From Parapristionchus giblindavisi (Eukaryota; Nematoda; Chromadorea; Rhabditida; Diplogasteridae): a stretch of 64,000 nt of DNA. Both the position numbers and the translations under genes were made by a program. This document shows, piece by piece, positions 48,032 through 60,332 of the stretch (its first letter is position 1; every line of letters begins with the position of its first letter). The DNA lies in NCBI GenBank assembly GCA_943737045.1, contig CALSFV010000070.1, forward strand, positions 372,001 through 436,000, in the 5' to 3' direction. The notes under the pieces were generated by a model. That model searched no databases and had not been told where the DNA came from. It saw only the letters and a list, made by a program, of their open reading frames with translations.

Positions 48032-49117
48032 ACATATCGATTGATTATAGATAGAATATATTGATTGATTCTTTTCTTCTATTGCATGCACTTTGTCTCG
48101 TCTCATTCCTATCTCTTTGTTCAATCATAATTTGCACGTAGCATCTTTTGGCACATTGCCAACTATTCTTTACAGAGATCATTGGAGCCAATCAAATTGA
48201 TGGTTGAAGATCTACCGTATGCTGACAATGACGGTCGATCGTAGTGAGACCCAATATGCTTCGTCTTCCTTTCACTGCATGAATGCACTGCACTCGATTA
48301 TTAGTTTTCATTCTTGGCACTGAGCCAAGAATAATCTTGGCATCGTTCCAAGATTGCACTATTCTTCTTCATTCTATCAATACTATCGTATCGATTCGTT
48401 TACGGGATTCTTCCTATCTACTTTATAGTATTCTATATGTGCCTTCTTATACACTTTTCTCTTCTTCTTTCTTTCGGTGCTCTCCCTCTGATTCTCCCTC
48501 TCCCTCTCCCTCTCATTGTCCCTCTCCCTCTCACTATTCCTTTCCCTCTCCCTCTCAATTCTCACTCACTCAATACATTGCCATAAATAAATTGATAAAC
48601 TCAGCCTCTTTTTTCTACTTAGATTGTCTAATAATTTTATCTTTTTGTTTTTCGATTGAAATTTTTTCTAATATTCAAATTGCCATTGATTAGTATTGAT
48701 GTATTTGTACAAACGATGTGTCCACACATATAACGAGATATACATATTCATATTGTATTACTTACTCCTTTTATTATACAATAAAGGTACTTTTTGTATT
48801 ATCTGAATGGATGGCTTGACAGGGGACTAGAGGTACGGGGATAAAGCTCTCAGTGATTTTGTATAAATGAAGAATCAATCGATGATTTGCATACTGGGAA
48901 TGAAAAGATTTTGTATGGACAAGATAAAGGCAACCAAGAGAGTTTTTGTTGTTGTTTTTGAGTTTTGTATGAAACAAGAAAAATGAGATGGCACTTGAAA
49001 TAAAAATGATTAGATTAGAAACACCCAAGATGGAATGGAGTACGGTATTCAGCATTGGAGATACTGTAGTGGAAAGGGGAGGAGCTACAGTATGTCTCAG
49101 ATGGGCTACAGTACATC
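48032..49117. other. Convergent intergenic region
   Basis: 3' flanks of the membrane-protein gene (plus) and ceh-14 (minus). Contains a short CT tract at 48480-48560 and an inverted repeat (ttcttggcactgagccaagaa, about 48311-48331). No supported gene. Confidence 0.5.
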
Positions 49118-52100
49118 TCAAGACATATACTGTAGTCCAGATAGAATGGAAGCATTAGCAAGAGGAAGATAAACATTATCATGTTGAGAAGGATCAAGAA
49201 TATTGAGATGAGATATTCCATTTGAAAGATGAGAAGGAGGAGGGGGAGGAGGAATAGGAGGACCATGCATCTGAAATATATTTTGTTATTTCAAAGTCGC
49301 TTCTTATCGAAATTCATAATTAAATCACGAAAATTCAGCGTTTCATCACACTTTGAATGTCTTTTATGATGTAAAAGATTGATTAAATAATGAATAATAT
49401 AATACCTGATGCATCAATGGCATTTGTATATTATTATGAATTGACATTGGATCAGGAATAGATGATAATGGAGGAAGAGAAGGAATTATCAATGATTGAT
49501 CCATATGAGATGATTGAGATTGACTACTTCCATTTAATAAACAAAATCCATCCATTTCTATAATTGATCTTTGATCTTTGATCTCTCTCAATTGATCTTA
49601 CCAAAATTGGGATGATTATCGATTGGTTGTTGATTATTAACTGAATCTCCTCCCATTTCCATTGATCCTGTATCCATATATACTGAAATTGAATGAATGA
49701 ATGAATGAATGATATTGAGATTATTAAAAGAGGAAATTGTTTCTCTTTCCTTGTGATGGATAAGAGGAAGGAATAGACTCATTTCCTTTGCCACCTGCTA
49801 AAGATCATGGAGGAGGGAAGGAGAGGGAGAGTTAGAGGAAGAGGGAGACAGAGGGGGTAGGGAGAGGGAGACGTATCGTATACGCTTTGGATACATTTAT
49901 GGAATGTGCTGGATTGTATGCAATACTTTGATATGGAAGATGAATTATTAGTTGAACATTGTCAATGATAATAAAATAATAGTGAATAATGAATAAATAA
50001 ACGCACAATAAGAAGGACTTGATCCATTACAACTTTCTCCAGGTGAATTAGAATCAGAATCTTTGAATGGAGTACTTCGTCCATTTGATCCATCATTGTT
50101 CCATCTATCATATTATATTATTAGTATTTAGCTACTCTTTAATTACTTTAAAAATAGTATCGTAAAGTTTGCATAACTTGAGTAAAAATTGGAACTGTAA
50201 TGGATAAATGATCTAGTGATTGAAATAACAAAAAAACAATTATTTTTGTTCTATTCACATTCTTTGAATCATCCTTAGTATATATTTTATTGCATAAACA
50301 ACAATTCTATCACTTTTTGATGATATTTAAGGATATCATTGGATTACATATACCTTCTTCCTGCATCTTTCTTCAATCTTTTCTCTTTTGCCCGTCGATT
50401 TTGGAACCAAACCTACAATGGCATCAATCAATAATGATAAATCAATCAATAATCATTAGATCACACAGCTTTTTAATAAGGAAGGATTCCGGGCGTGGTG
50501 GGAAAATCGTTTTGAAATATTTTTTGACAAAGTTTTTCTGGCCTTGAATGTTATGGATGGATGAATAAAATATAAACCTGTACAACTCTCATATCAAGTC
50601 CTGTCTCAGCAGCAAGTTGTTCACGAATATGACGAGCTGGTTTTGATGATGTCTACAATATCAAAATGTAATAAATAAATTGAGAAATATGCAAATTTTT
50701 AAATAGATCTTTACTCTAATCAAATGTCAGGAAATCAAAAATCCGATAATTTTATTACTCTAATTTAATTTTAGATATTTCTTGACTCGTATATGCTTAG
50801 TAGCAAATACTAAACAGGCAAATTTAAGCAAGATTGATCGTCGTTTTGAGTCTATTGAACAAATGAATAAATATTAACCTGATAAGCTTGTTTGAGTGTT
50901 TCTAAACTCTTAGCTGATATTGTAGTACGAGGACGTTTATTTGAATTATCCATATCTGTAGCTGAAGATGAAAGGAATAAATGAAATGTATATAGAATAG
51001 GTGAGAGAAGTGGAAGTAGCCACGCCCATTTTGGATTATAAATAGAATAATAAGGAATGAATATGAAGATCAAATGAGAGAATAGATCATAGAGATCAAT
51101 CAATATTATATATTAGAATATTGACGACAGAGGAGAACAACCTAAGATGAAGAAGGAGAGGTTATGGAGATGGTCAATAAGGGAGAGGGAGGAGGAGAGG
51201 GAGGGTAGAGGGAGAGGGAGAAGGTGGAAGAAGTAATTAAACGTTAAGATTAGCAGTGCAGTAGATTGTATAGGAGTAATGAAGAGAAGACGAAGAAGGA
51301 GAAGGAGAAGGAGGACGGAGGGGGAGGGAGAGGGAGAGGGAGAGAGGAATAGATAGAAGATAGAATGAATCAGTATCAGAATAGGACACTATGACATTCA
51401 GATAGAGAATCAACACTAATTAACAGAACAATTACTTATTTATTTTAACAAACTAATTACCTAATTCACTTCATTGTTATTGAAATACTAGGAAAACAAA
51501 TTTCGGAGAAGCTAAACCAGGGAAGGAAATTGAAGGGATGAATGAATTATCAAAGATCAATGATCAAAAATTAAAGACTAACATTTTTCCTTAGCAGCTT
51601 CATAATCTGTTTTACATACTATTCGTCCATCTTGAGGAATGAGATAAAATTGTTCTCCCGTGTTCATTTCTCTGAAGATATTATCATTTTATTAAAGAAA
51701 ATAATCTTATAGTGTCGTATTTTAAATACTAAATATCATCAATGAAGCAAATAGACATATTATGAAGATGATTTGATATGTTTCGGATCTATAAATTGCA
51801 GTTTTTGCTTCTCTTATGAAACAAGAAATGTATGTAAGTAAGAGTAATTATATTGATACATGAACTACAATAAAACGTCAATGGAATATTCCATCTATAG
51901 CGCGATCAACCACTCACTACAAATGAATCAGAGAGTTAATTATGATATAGAGTGTATGCATTGATGGACCGTTGAGGTAACAAAAGTTATTTATGTGGTG
52001 TTAATTTCTTGTAAATTGTAAATTGTAAAAAGGGTGTTAATTTTGTTCACTTGTAAATAGCATTGTTAAAAGCAAATATCTCGGTTCTCTGACTAGTTAA

Positions 52101-55100
52101 CGACTTGAAACTTGGTTTTTGGGTTATAAACCACGAAAAAAGCTTATAAACGAAGTTTCAAGTCTCTATCTCTACAAAGAGCGGATATATTTGCTTTTTA
52201 CAAGAATGTTCGAGTTTTTCCTGAAGGGAAGAGATGGATCAATATCATGAATAGAATCACTTTTCGATGCTGATTAAGAAACAAAATTGATCTGGATGGT
52301 TTGTGGAAAAATGACAAAATTTCAATATTGAATTTCTCGAAACTCGATTGGGTAACTTTTGAGCATCGAAACGAGATTCCAGTCATTTTATGCCTTCTCT
52401 AGAGTTCAGATACACCTGAGACCAATCCCGTGTTAGTAAAGCATTGATATTAGAAGGCATTATCGCGAAAAGAATAAAAGATTTTTATAAAGTACTTTTC
52501 CAATGAAATAATATAACAAACCGTCTACATATAATACAAGAAAAGCATTCAATATGAAATATATGTCCTTGTGCTTTTCGAACTTGAGAATCAGGAGATA
52601 CTCCCTCTCCACATTTAGAACATTTCGTACCGAATCTTCTGAAAATTATCATTTTCATTTATCATATGTTTAATTATAAATGAATATTGAATCCATTTCA
52701 GAATTATCCTTGGGAATAATTTTTTTCCTTCGAGTTTTCAGTTTTAACAAAATACAATTTCTTGAAATATAAACAAATGCCAATGTTTTTTTTCAGAAAA
52801 GCAGACTTCCAGAAGGATTATGGAGCAGTTACAGTATAACTACATATAACCATAAACTCAAAGATCTTTCACTCGGATGATAACTATCTTCTCAATTTGG
52901 ACTAATCATCTTGATAAAAATAAGTTCTTATTCTACATCCCTTATAGTCTCTCAGCTGGTTCGAATTGAAGGAAGAAAGAGGTCATCACTATGATAGAGG
53001 CTTCCCACCTGGAGATTTATGGAGAGAACGGCTAATGGATAGGGAGAGGGAGAGGGGAATAAGGAGAGGGAGAGATAGAAGGAGAGGTAGAGGGAGAGGG
53101 AGAGGTAGAGGGAGAGGGAGAGAGAGGGAGAGAGAGGGAGAGACCTGATGGGATTCACTAAGGATAATCACATAATTGTATAGGAAGTGTCATCAAACAT
53201 AGACTATTTGAGAGTTGTTTAGACAATAAAACAATGAATTAATGTTGTTTTTCATTGGACTCTTTTAATCCTTTTCATTTCTATTTTCTTTCAACTTTTT
53301 ATCATTAGACACTAGGATAATTTCAAAGTAAAATCAATGAATATTCTATTGTACATAATATGTAAACTTACTTATAGAAATGATGTTTACAGAATGTAGA
53401 ATTATGTCGAAGGAAACAAGTAGATGATAGAGGAGTATGACATTCCTCACAACGAAGACAATTTGAATGGAACGAACTGAAAAGAATAATATTATGGGTC
53501 TCTTCAAAATTTCATACAATTGTATTTTAGTCCAAAAAGTTGTACAGGCAGAGACAGAACAACTCGCATGATTGATATCTCGAATTGACTATAGAATATT
53601 GTAATGAATTGGTTATAAGAATATAGTGACAATTGAATGAGAATAAGATGGTAGAAGAAGAGGATAAACAAAATATATTATTATGGTGTATTAAATATAC
53701 TAAATTATTAAATTAAAGATATAAATCTAAACCTCTCGATGACTTTCATCACAAACATTTCCTTGATTGGTTGTTCACATTTGACACAAACTTCCAAATT
53801 ATTAGATTTACCTTCTTCACTTACTGAAAATATAGAGATATTATTCAGTCGGAATGAGAGATAATCACATTTTCGATCTTTTTCTAGGACTGTATTTTTT
53901 TATTTTTTTACAAAATTACTAGAAATAGACACTAGAGTTTATATCTAAAATAGACAATTATGAGCGTATCTGGATAATTTTAACATATTTTTCGTGGACT
54001 GCCATTGTTGTTTTGTGCTAAATATAGTATGACTACATTGAAATCTGGTATTAGTAAGAATTGTTCATATGAAATAGAAGGGAACATTAATCAGTGGAAG
54101 GCTTCAGAAGACTAAAAGAAGAAGATTAGAAATGGACTTCGATGAAATTCAAAGACTTCTTTATATTCAATGACTTCTTATTGATTGAGTCAAGAATAAA
54201 CTGTGACCATGTGTACAAATAATAATGAATAAGGAATATATTATAAAATGAATAACTGTATATGTATTTTAAGTATTGAATGTTCTTCAAGATTCTTATT
54301 ATTGAGATAAGCTCAAAAATAGACTAACTAAATCATATCACATTAAGGAGAATTATCGATTAATTTCATCCCTATTATTGTAATGGACTCAGAGAAAGAA
54401 ATGCCCATGTTTCACTCAAGAAAGTACATTGAGTGAGAGTAACTACTTCTTTATATTCAATTCAGATGTATGAGAGAGAAGTAGAGAGATGGAGAGGGAG
54501 AGAGACGTGGAGGTGGAGAGGTAGAGGGAGAGGGTGGATCAAAGAGATGGGACATTTAACAGGTGGATGAACATCTCCATGTAGTGTACATATATGATGA
54601 CACTTACTAATAATCAATGAGTATGAAGACAAAATGAATCAGAAACCATTTTGCAAGAGTTTTAGCAGAAACGGTAAATAAGATAATTTTTAAATTGATA
54701 AGGAAACTAATGGGAATAAATCTTAGAATAAATCAATTTAAAAGTGATCTAAATAATGGATGAATAAGTTCAGAGTTTTGATGGATTATGTTTAAAAGTA
54801 TTAATAGATGAGAATATTTCATCGAGATATTTTCATCACTACTATTAATTATTTTAAGTTGACTATTTATCTAACTTGAAATATATGAAGGTTCATATTT
54901 ACATTCATTTCGCATTCTAAATAAAATGAACGAAATTTATCTCGGAAAAATGAAGATAAGTGGCCTGACAATGAGATATTATATTATACAGATATTTTCT
55001 ATTTTATGAACTAATGAGATCAATTCTTAGAAATAGGATCGATGAAACTAACATTCTCTTCTAATAAAGAAGACATGGTATTCGCCCGCAAAGGTACAAA

Positions 55101-55788
55101 AGTTGGAAACTACGATAACTGACAAGTAGACGAAATACAGTATCCTCTCATTCTTAAGATTTTGATCGAGTGGACACACATTTGTGCAATGATAATTTCA
55201 CAGAAGCAAATAATAATAATAATAATTGAGTTCGAATAATGTAATCAATAGAGATAACGTAATGATCAGTCTATGAATCTGATTAAAATTTAACGAGTAT
55301 TTTCAGAACAACGGAACAATTTGAAAAAGGAAATTTTACACTCCCCGCAAAAAAGTATTCTCGCACATATTCAATTGTCATAGCACAACTGGACAACGTT
55401 TCACAGTAAGGGAAAAAAGGACATTCAGTTTGAATTATTGAAATTAAAACGTGACTTCACATCAATAGGGAACTGATTTTCATATGCACTTTATCGTCTC
55501 TTCTATCTTCTCCTCGCGCTCTCTCTCACGATATGCAACACAAATGTGATATGATTGTTGAATGAATTATGAATTATCTCATAACATGATCCAATATATC
55601 TCTTATTCATAATAACACTTAATAAACATCATAAATCATTTGAAGCAATGATTACTGTACTACAGAGAATGAAGTAATACAAGAGGGAATAAATGATAAA
55701 AATAAAGAAATAATATAATAAAATAGTGAATAATCTTACTGAGATGTCCATTTTCATCATCTCCTTCATCATCTCGAAGTTGACCCAT
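49118..55788 (-). CDS. ceh-14: LIM-homeodomain transcription factor, LHX3/CEH-14 ortholog
   Basis: Twelve exons, all phases consistent: 55740-55788, 53733-53823, 53372-53476, 52522-52638, 51583-51671, 50879-50961, 50578-50652, 50354-50412, 50007-50104, 49602-49682, 49406-49557 and 49118-49270. The start [16 protein letters not shown] is the first exon. LIM1 runs [18 protein letters not shown], then [18 protein letters not shown] and [11 protein letters not shown]2 runs [16 protein letters not shown], then [18 protein letters not shown] and [12 protein letters not shown]. The homeodomain starts [20 protein letters not shown], with [16 protein letters not shown] and [19 protein letters not shown]. 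This is the LHX3/LIM-3 class; the following [19 protein letters not shown] also fits nematode CEH-14. Known role: nuclear regulator of neuron identity. The first intron (1.9 kb) and introns 4-5 are unusually long and may hold enhancers. Very confident. Confidence 0.97.
51019..51033. promoter_or_regulatory. Sp1/KLF-type GC box in a ceh-14 intron
   Basis: gccacgcccattttg matches the general Sp/KLF CACCC pattern and stands out in the AT-rich intron just upstream of the homeodomain exon. Confidence 0.3.
51170..51350. repeat. GA-rich tract in a ceh-14 intron
   Basis: Two gagaggga-rich stretches (51180-51232 and 51293-51346) between the exon ending YEAAKEK and the homeodomain exon. No coding signal. 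Confidence 0.7.
52065..52200. mobile_element. Short inverted-repeat (MITE-like) insertion
   Basis: aaaagcaaatatctcggtt at the left mirrors gcggatatatttgctttt at the right; inner words gacttgaaac / gtttcaagtc are also mirrored. About 135 bp, non-coding, in a ceh-14 intron. Confidence 0.65.
53035..53140. repeat. (GGGAGA)n tract in a ceh-14 intron
   Basis: About 100 bases of gagggagagg repeats between the two LIM-domain exon groups. The open frames here are repeat artefacts. Confidence 0.85.
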
Positions 55789-56050
55789 CCTATCTATCTA
55801 CTATCTTCTTCTTCTTCTTCTTCCTATTCCCTTTTCACCGGATATGGGCGGAGTCTCATTGAAAGTGGGCGTGTCCAACCAATAGCTATCGTTCTAAGAG
55901 ATACAGGACAGATCCTCATGTTCATGACTTATCTCAGATTATCACTTTATCTATCATATCATTGACATAAACAACACTCTTATAAAGTAATCAACAAAAA
56001 CAATACTAATCGATCTATAGATACAACAATATTCATTCTATTATATTTAT
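55789..56050. promoter_or_regulatory. Short spacer upstream of ceh-14 with GC and CCAAT boxes
   Basis: 262 bp between the ECHDC3-like stop and the ceh-14 start. On the plus strand it contains tgggcggagtc (55845-55855), gtgggcgtgtcc (55865-55876) and ccaat (55879-55883). These resemble Sp/KLF and NF-Y sites, so a local promoter is plausible despite the small gap. Confidence 0.45.
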
Positions 56051-57250
56051 TCATTTATTATTCTCTTCTTCTTTCTGTTTCGCTTCCTTTTCCTTGTACA
56101 GCTTAGCCTCATCGACTGCCTGTAATTCAATACCGTAATCTCAATCAAATACCGTATCCATCTATAATCTACCGTATCCATCTATATTCTACCGTACCTT
56201 CTCTGAAGTATGAGTATACTGTGGTTCTCTCTTTCCAATGAAAGCATCAATTCCTTCTTGAGTATCGACTAATTTGAGATTCTCCGTCATGACACGAGAT
56301 CCAACTCTGAATTAGAAGATATCATATGAAGATATTATAGAAGATAATGGAGTTATCGATTGATAGAGGATATGAAATAGATGATACAATGAAGATGGAG
56401 TGAGAATGAGGATAAAAGAGTAGAGGAGAGAGAGGGAGAGGGGGAGAGAGAGAGAGAGGGAGAGGGAGAGGGAATAGGAGAAGGAGAAGGAGAGGGATAT
56501 AAATGGAGTCAATCTCGAAATGAATCCTTCTCACTCTTTCGAGGCTTCTCATCCATCGTAGAATGAAAAGGAAGAAGAAGAGGAAGAAAGAAGGGAATGA
56601 ATAGAAATAGATAGTATAAGATGATATGATATGATAGATCATCGAAAGATCATACAGTCTAATTAATCATTAAACGTATGGATAACCTAATAATATAAAA
56701 ATGATTAAAATACAAGAGGATAAAGGGGAGAGATATTGATTATATCATAACCTCCTTCTTCCTTAATAGCCAATATTCATCTACACTACCACATCACTCA
56801 ACTTTACTTATACTATCTCATTCTCTCTACTTTTATGACTACTTTCTCTCTCCACCCAGCTGTCTCTACCTCTCCTTCTCCCTCTCCCTCTACCTCTCCC
56901 TCCCCCCCCTCAGGCAACATGCTTCTCGGGCATGTGTTCAATTAGATAATAGGTCATTCTCTCTCTCTCTTTATTGTGTCTATTCTTATGGCTGGCAATA
57001 TGCCTATCCATCTCTCATTATATATCCAAGAATTATGACACATTAAGAACATACTGTCAAGATAATAGAGGGAGAGGGAGGGGAGAGGGAGAGGGAGAGG
57101 GAGAAGGGAGAAGTAGAGAGTGAGTAGACCACCTGGGATATAAAAAGATAGACCATTTGGATACATTCATTCTCTCAACATGACCATTACAGTCCTATCC
57201 ATTAAGGATCTCTTCCCTCTCTTCCCGCACTCTTCTCTCTCCCTCTCCCT

Positions 57251-57285
<35 letters not shown>

Positions 57286-60055
57286 CTCTAATCATAGCCA
57301 TTTTAGCCCATCCCATTCTCAATATGATATATCTTATGGTCCATTCATTGACTACTGTATTATCTCAAACTCAACTCATCCTGATTAATAATTCAACTTA
57401 ATTCAAAGTTTTAAAATTAATCTGATGAACTTTCGATAGATAGGTATCGCAAGACTTAGCTATAGTACTCTACCGTCCTTTACAGTACGCTTTCTATAGT
57501 CTAAGAATGGTATGAGAGAGAAGAAGAACGAGATAGAGAGAAGAGAAGGGGAAAGGGGAGGATATCTAATAATTCACGCTTGTCTTATTCTATTCTCACT
57601 CTAAGATAGACATGACAATGGAGATGAAGGAGAATTATGAATTAGACTGAATCTATGAGAAGGAGAGGGAGGAAGGAGAAGGGAGAGGGAGGGAGAGGGA
57701 GAGGGAGAGGAGGGGGAGGAGAAGGGAGAGGGAGAGACGGAGGGAGAGGGAGAGGGAGAGGGAGGGAGGGAGAGGGAGAGATCATAAGACATATCCTTCC
57801 TTGTATTCATCAGTTATCACGACATCTTCATCTTCTCATTCAACCGCCTTTCATCATCTAATTTATATGATCATCCATTCCATCTATATACAATCAATAC
57901 TCTTCTCATACAGTAATCCATTCTCATTAGGATATCCCTTGTCATCCTAATTAATCAATATATCCTACAGTACTCTTGATCTACTCTACAGTATCCTCTT
58001 CCTCTTCTTCTTCTTCTACGATGGAAGATCGATGACAACAATGCCTTCTGTTTATGGCTCACTACCACCTACGATGGAGAGAGAGGTACATAAAAAGTAA
58101 GAGGGAGAGAGAGAGAGAGGGAGAGAGAGGGAGAGGGAGAGGGAGAGGGTAGATATCGTGACGAGGCTATAAAGGGAGAGGGAGGGAGACATAACATGGA
58201 AGAAGCTGTCATGAAGGTGAAAGGAAAAGAGAAGAAGAAAAGAGGGAATAATGGGTTAAAGATATAGATGAATGGAGGTATACGGTATATATCCCCCTGA
58301 GACCATATGAGACCTTCATCTATTTAACCGTTACGGTTAAATGATTCTCTCCATAAGAATGAATGGAACAACTTAGTCATGGATACTGTATCCAATAGGA
58401 ATACGGTAGTTACTTATTCAATCAATATATCCAATTGGAATACGGTAGTTACTTATTCAATCAATATATCCAATTGGAATACGGTAGTTACTCATTCAAT
58501 CAATCAATATCTATCCATACTTATATGCATGATTGATGGGTAGAGCCAATTGAGCATAGAAGAACGACTTTCCTAATGCTGTTACTGATCTGAAATTATA
58601 CTGTAACTGATCAGAATACTGTAATCATCTATCAAATCAATCAATAACTACCGTACCTTGAATGTTTACCAATTGATTCAGCTACACGAATAGCTTCCAA
58701 TCTTTCTTCTCCTTCTGGGACTACACGAGATACCAAACCAGCACGAAGTGCCGCTACAATGAACAACCATTCAAAAGATCAAAGATCAAAGATCAAAGAC
58801 CAAAGATCAAAGATCAAAGTACCTTGAGCATTGATTGGTTCAGCAGTGAGTAACATATCGAGTGCAACTTTAGACGGAACAGCTCGAGATAAAGGAATAG
58901 AAGGAGTTGAACAGAATAGACCAACCTTCTGACTAGAAATAATCAATAATACAGTAATCAATCAATAAATAAACGAACCCAGGTACCATAAACGAGGCTT
59001 TCTCGCTCGCAACGACGATATCACAACTAGCAACAAGTTGACATCCAGCTGCAGCTGCGACTCCGCCCACCTAAAAGAGGCCGTATTAGTGTACTCTAAT
59101 GATGTAACTACCTCGGCAATAACAGGAAGATGCATAGATTGAATGAATTGAAGGAGTGAAGCGCATTTCTCGAATACGGAAGAATGACGACTTTCATCAG
59201 AAAGATTCAATGATGAATCAGATGAATATTTCTGAAAGAGAATCAATCATACGTGGGCACCACTGCCGCTAGTGGCAATACACGACCGATTTTTGGCACC
59301 CGATCCCTCGATTTTCCAAAAAAAATCACTCAAAATGACGTATAAATGCTCAATTTTTTGCGTCCGACCCCCCGATTTTCATTTCCAGCGGCAATGCCCG
59401 TCCACGTATGGAATCAATACATCAAATACGATGAATAGATCAATCATTAGATCAAATTAAAATAATTTGAGCTCAAGAGGATCAACAGGGGAGTGGATAC
59501 TTTCAGGTCATCTTCTATTAACTAGAATCCGCATCTTCCTAATCTTTAAATCGTAATTTCATTGGCTTATGCGAAGAATGTAATAAACTTACAAATATAA
59601 TCATCAACTATACCCTTTCCCATTCTTATTTTATATTGATATATAATAATAATCATACCAATTCCTTAAGATCATGACCAGATGAGAACGCAGGTCCTTC
59701 TGCTGCGATGATTATCGATCGAACCTATTAATGCATCTTTTGATCTTCAATGATCTTTGATCTTTCTCACCTTCTGAATCTTATTGATTTCCTTTAGTTC
59801 CTTATGCAACTGTTCAATCATATCCAAACTCAGCGCGTTTCTTCTTTTAGTATCCTAAAACGATTGATACCGTAATCAAAATCGATTGATTAGTTCCAGT
59901 ACCTTCAAAATAAGTCTAACAATGGTATTTCCTCCATATATTTCTCTTCCAATCAATGAATTATCTTTGATCTCATCTGTTTTTGATGATAAACCTCTTG
60001 ATACAGTGAATGAGATACGATGAGATAATGAAGATGAAATCAATCGAGGAAGCAT
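56051..60055 (-). CDS. ECHDC3: Mitochondrial enoyl-CoA hydratase domain protein, ECHDC3-like
   Basis: Exons: 59903-60055, 59771-59854, 59659-59724, 59112-59231, 58979-59070, 58823-58932, 58657-58753, 58521-58589, 56198-56306 and 56051-56119, all in phase. The N-terminus [20 protein letters not shown] looks like a mitochondrial transit peptide. Crotonase landmarks follow: [93 protein letters not shown], then [19 protein letters not shown] and a Lys/Glu-rich tail. The wording is that of animal ECHDC3 (CoA-binding crotonase fold; enzyme activity not firmly known). The crotonase acid residues of classical hydratases are not evident, as in ECHDC3. The 2.2-kb penultimate intron is packed with GA/CT tracts. 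An AATAAA overlaps the stop. The next upstream gene (KICS2-like) ends 277 bp before its start. Confidence 0.93.
56405..56495. repeat. GA tract in the ECHDC3 intron
   Basis: gagagggagagg-type repeats near the 3' side of the long intron. Further tracts in the same intron: 57065-57120 (GA), 57215-57290 (CT), 57655-57785 (GA) and 58105-58150 (GA). Confidence 0.8.
57655..57785. repeat. GA hexamer tract in the ECHDC3 intron
   Basis: About 130 bases of gggagagggaggag repeats, opposite in strand sense to the CT tract at 57215-57290, so the two could pair as an imperfect hairpin in the transcript. Confidence 0.8.
58389..58512. repeat. 39-bp tandem repeat, three copies
   Basis: The unit holds tccaattggaatacggtag, then ttacttattcaatcaatata. 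Three copies with few changes, in the ECHDC3 intron. Contains the recurring tacggta word. Confidence 0.8.
58771..58822. repeat. (GATCAAA)n heptamer run
   Basis: The longest run of the dispersed heptamer: six or seven units with one gaccaaa variant, in a short ECHDC3 intron just inside the splice sites. Confidence 0.85.
59251..59412. mobile_element. Short MITE-like insertion
   Basis: acgtgggcaccactgccgct at the left imperfectly mirrors agcggcaatgcccgtccacgt at the right. About 160 bp, GC-richer than the surrounding ECHDC3 intron. It holds two similar internal words, gatccctcgattttcc and gaccccccgattttca. Confidence 0.6.
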
Positions 60056-60332
60056 CTACAGTAATCTCATCTTTTGATTACGGTAACAGTTGTGATATCA
60101 ATTAACCAATCAATACCGTATGATTTGATCATATTCAGATACCATTCACCACGTCTTACAACGTCTTTCATCTACAGTAATCAATGGAGAATAAATGTTT
60201 ATCTATACAGAATATTCATTATGTACAACTATTGAAAATGGAATATTCAAAAAAGGAAGGACCCGTGTACAAGAAACAGTATTTATATCTACAATGTATT
60301 ACAAACAATGAATCAATGAATGAATGAATCTA
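60056..60332. other. Intercistronic spacer between KICS2-like and ECHDC3-like genes
   Basis: 277 bp with both genes on the minus strand. On that strand the ECHDC3 start follows attactgtag directly, a possible [11 protein letters not shown] acceptor. An open stretch at 60120-60176 (starting MKDVVRRGEWYLNM) does not join in frame to the ECHDC3 start; it may be a leader or chance. Confidence 0.5.

Noticed and set aside
52952..53171. Coding exon in the ceh-14 intron
   Set aside because: Open only because of the gagagg repeat; the LIM-domain exons on either side join in phase without it.
60120..60178. Upstream coding exon for the ECHDC3-like gene
   Set aside because: Its frame does not continue into the MLPRLI start; splicing it would shift the reading frame.
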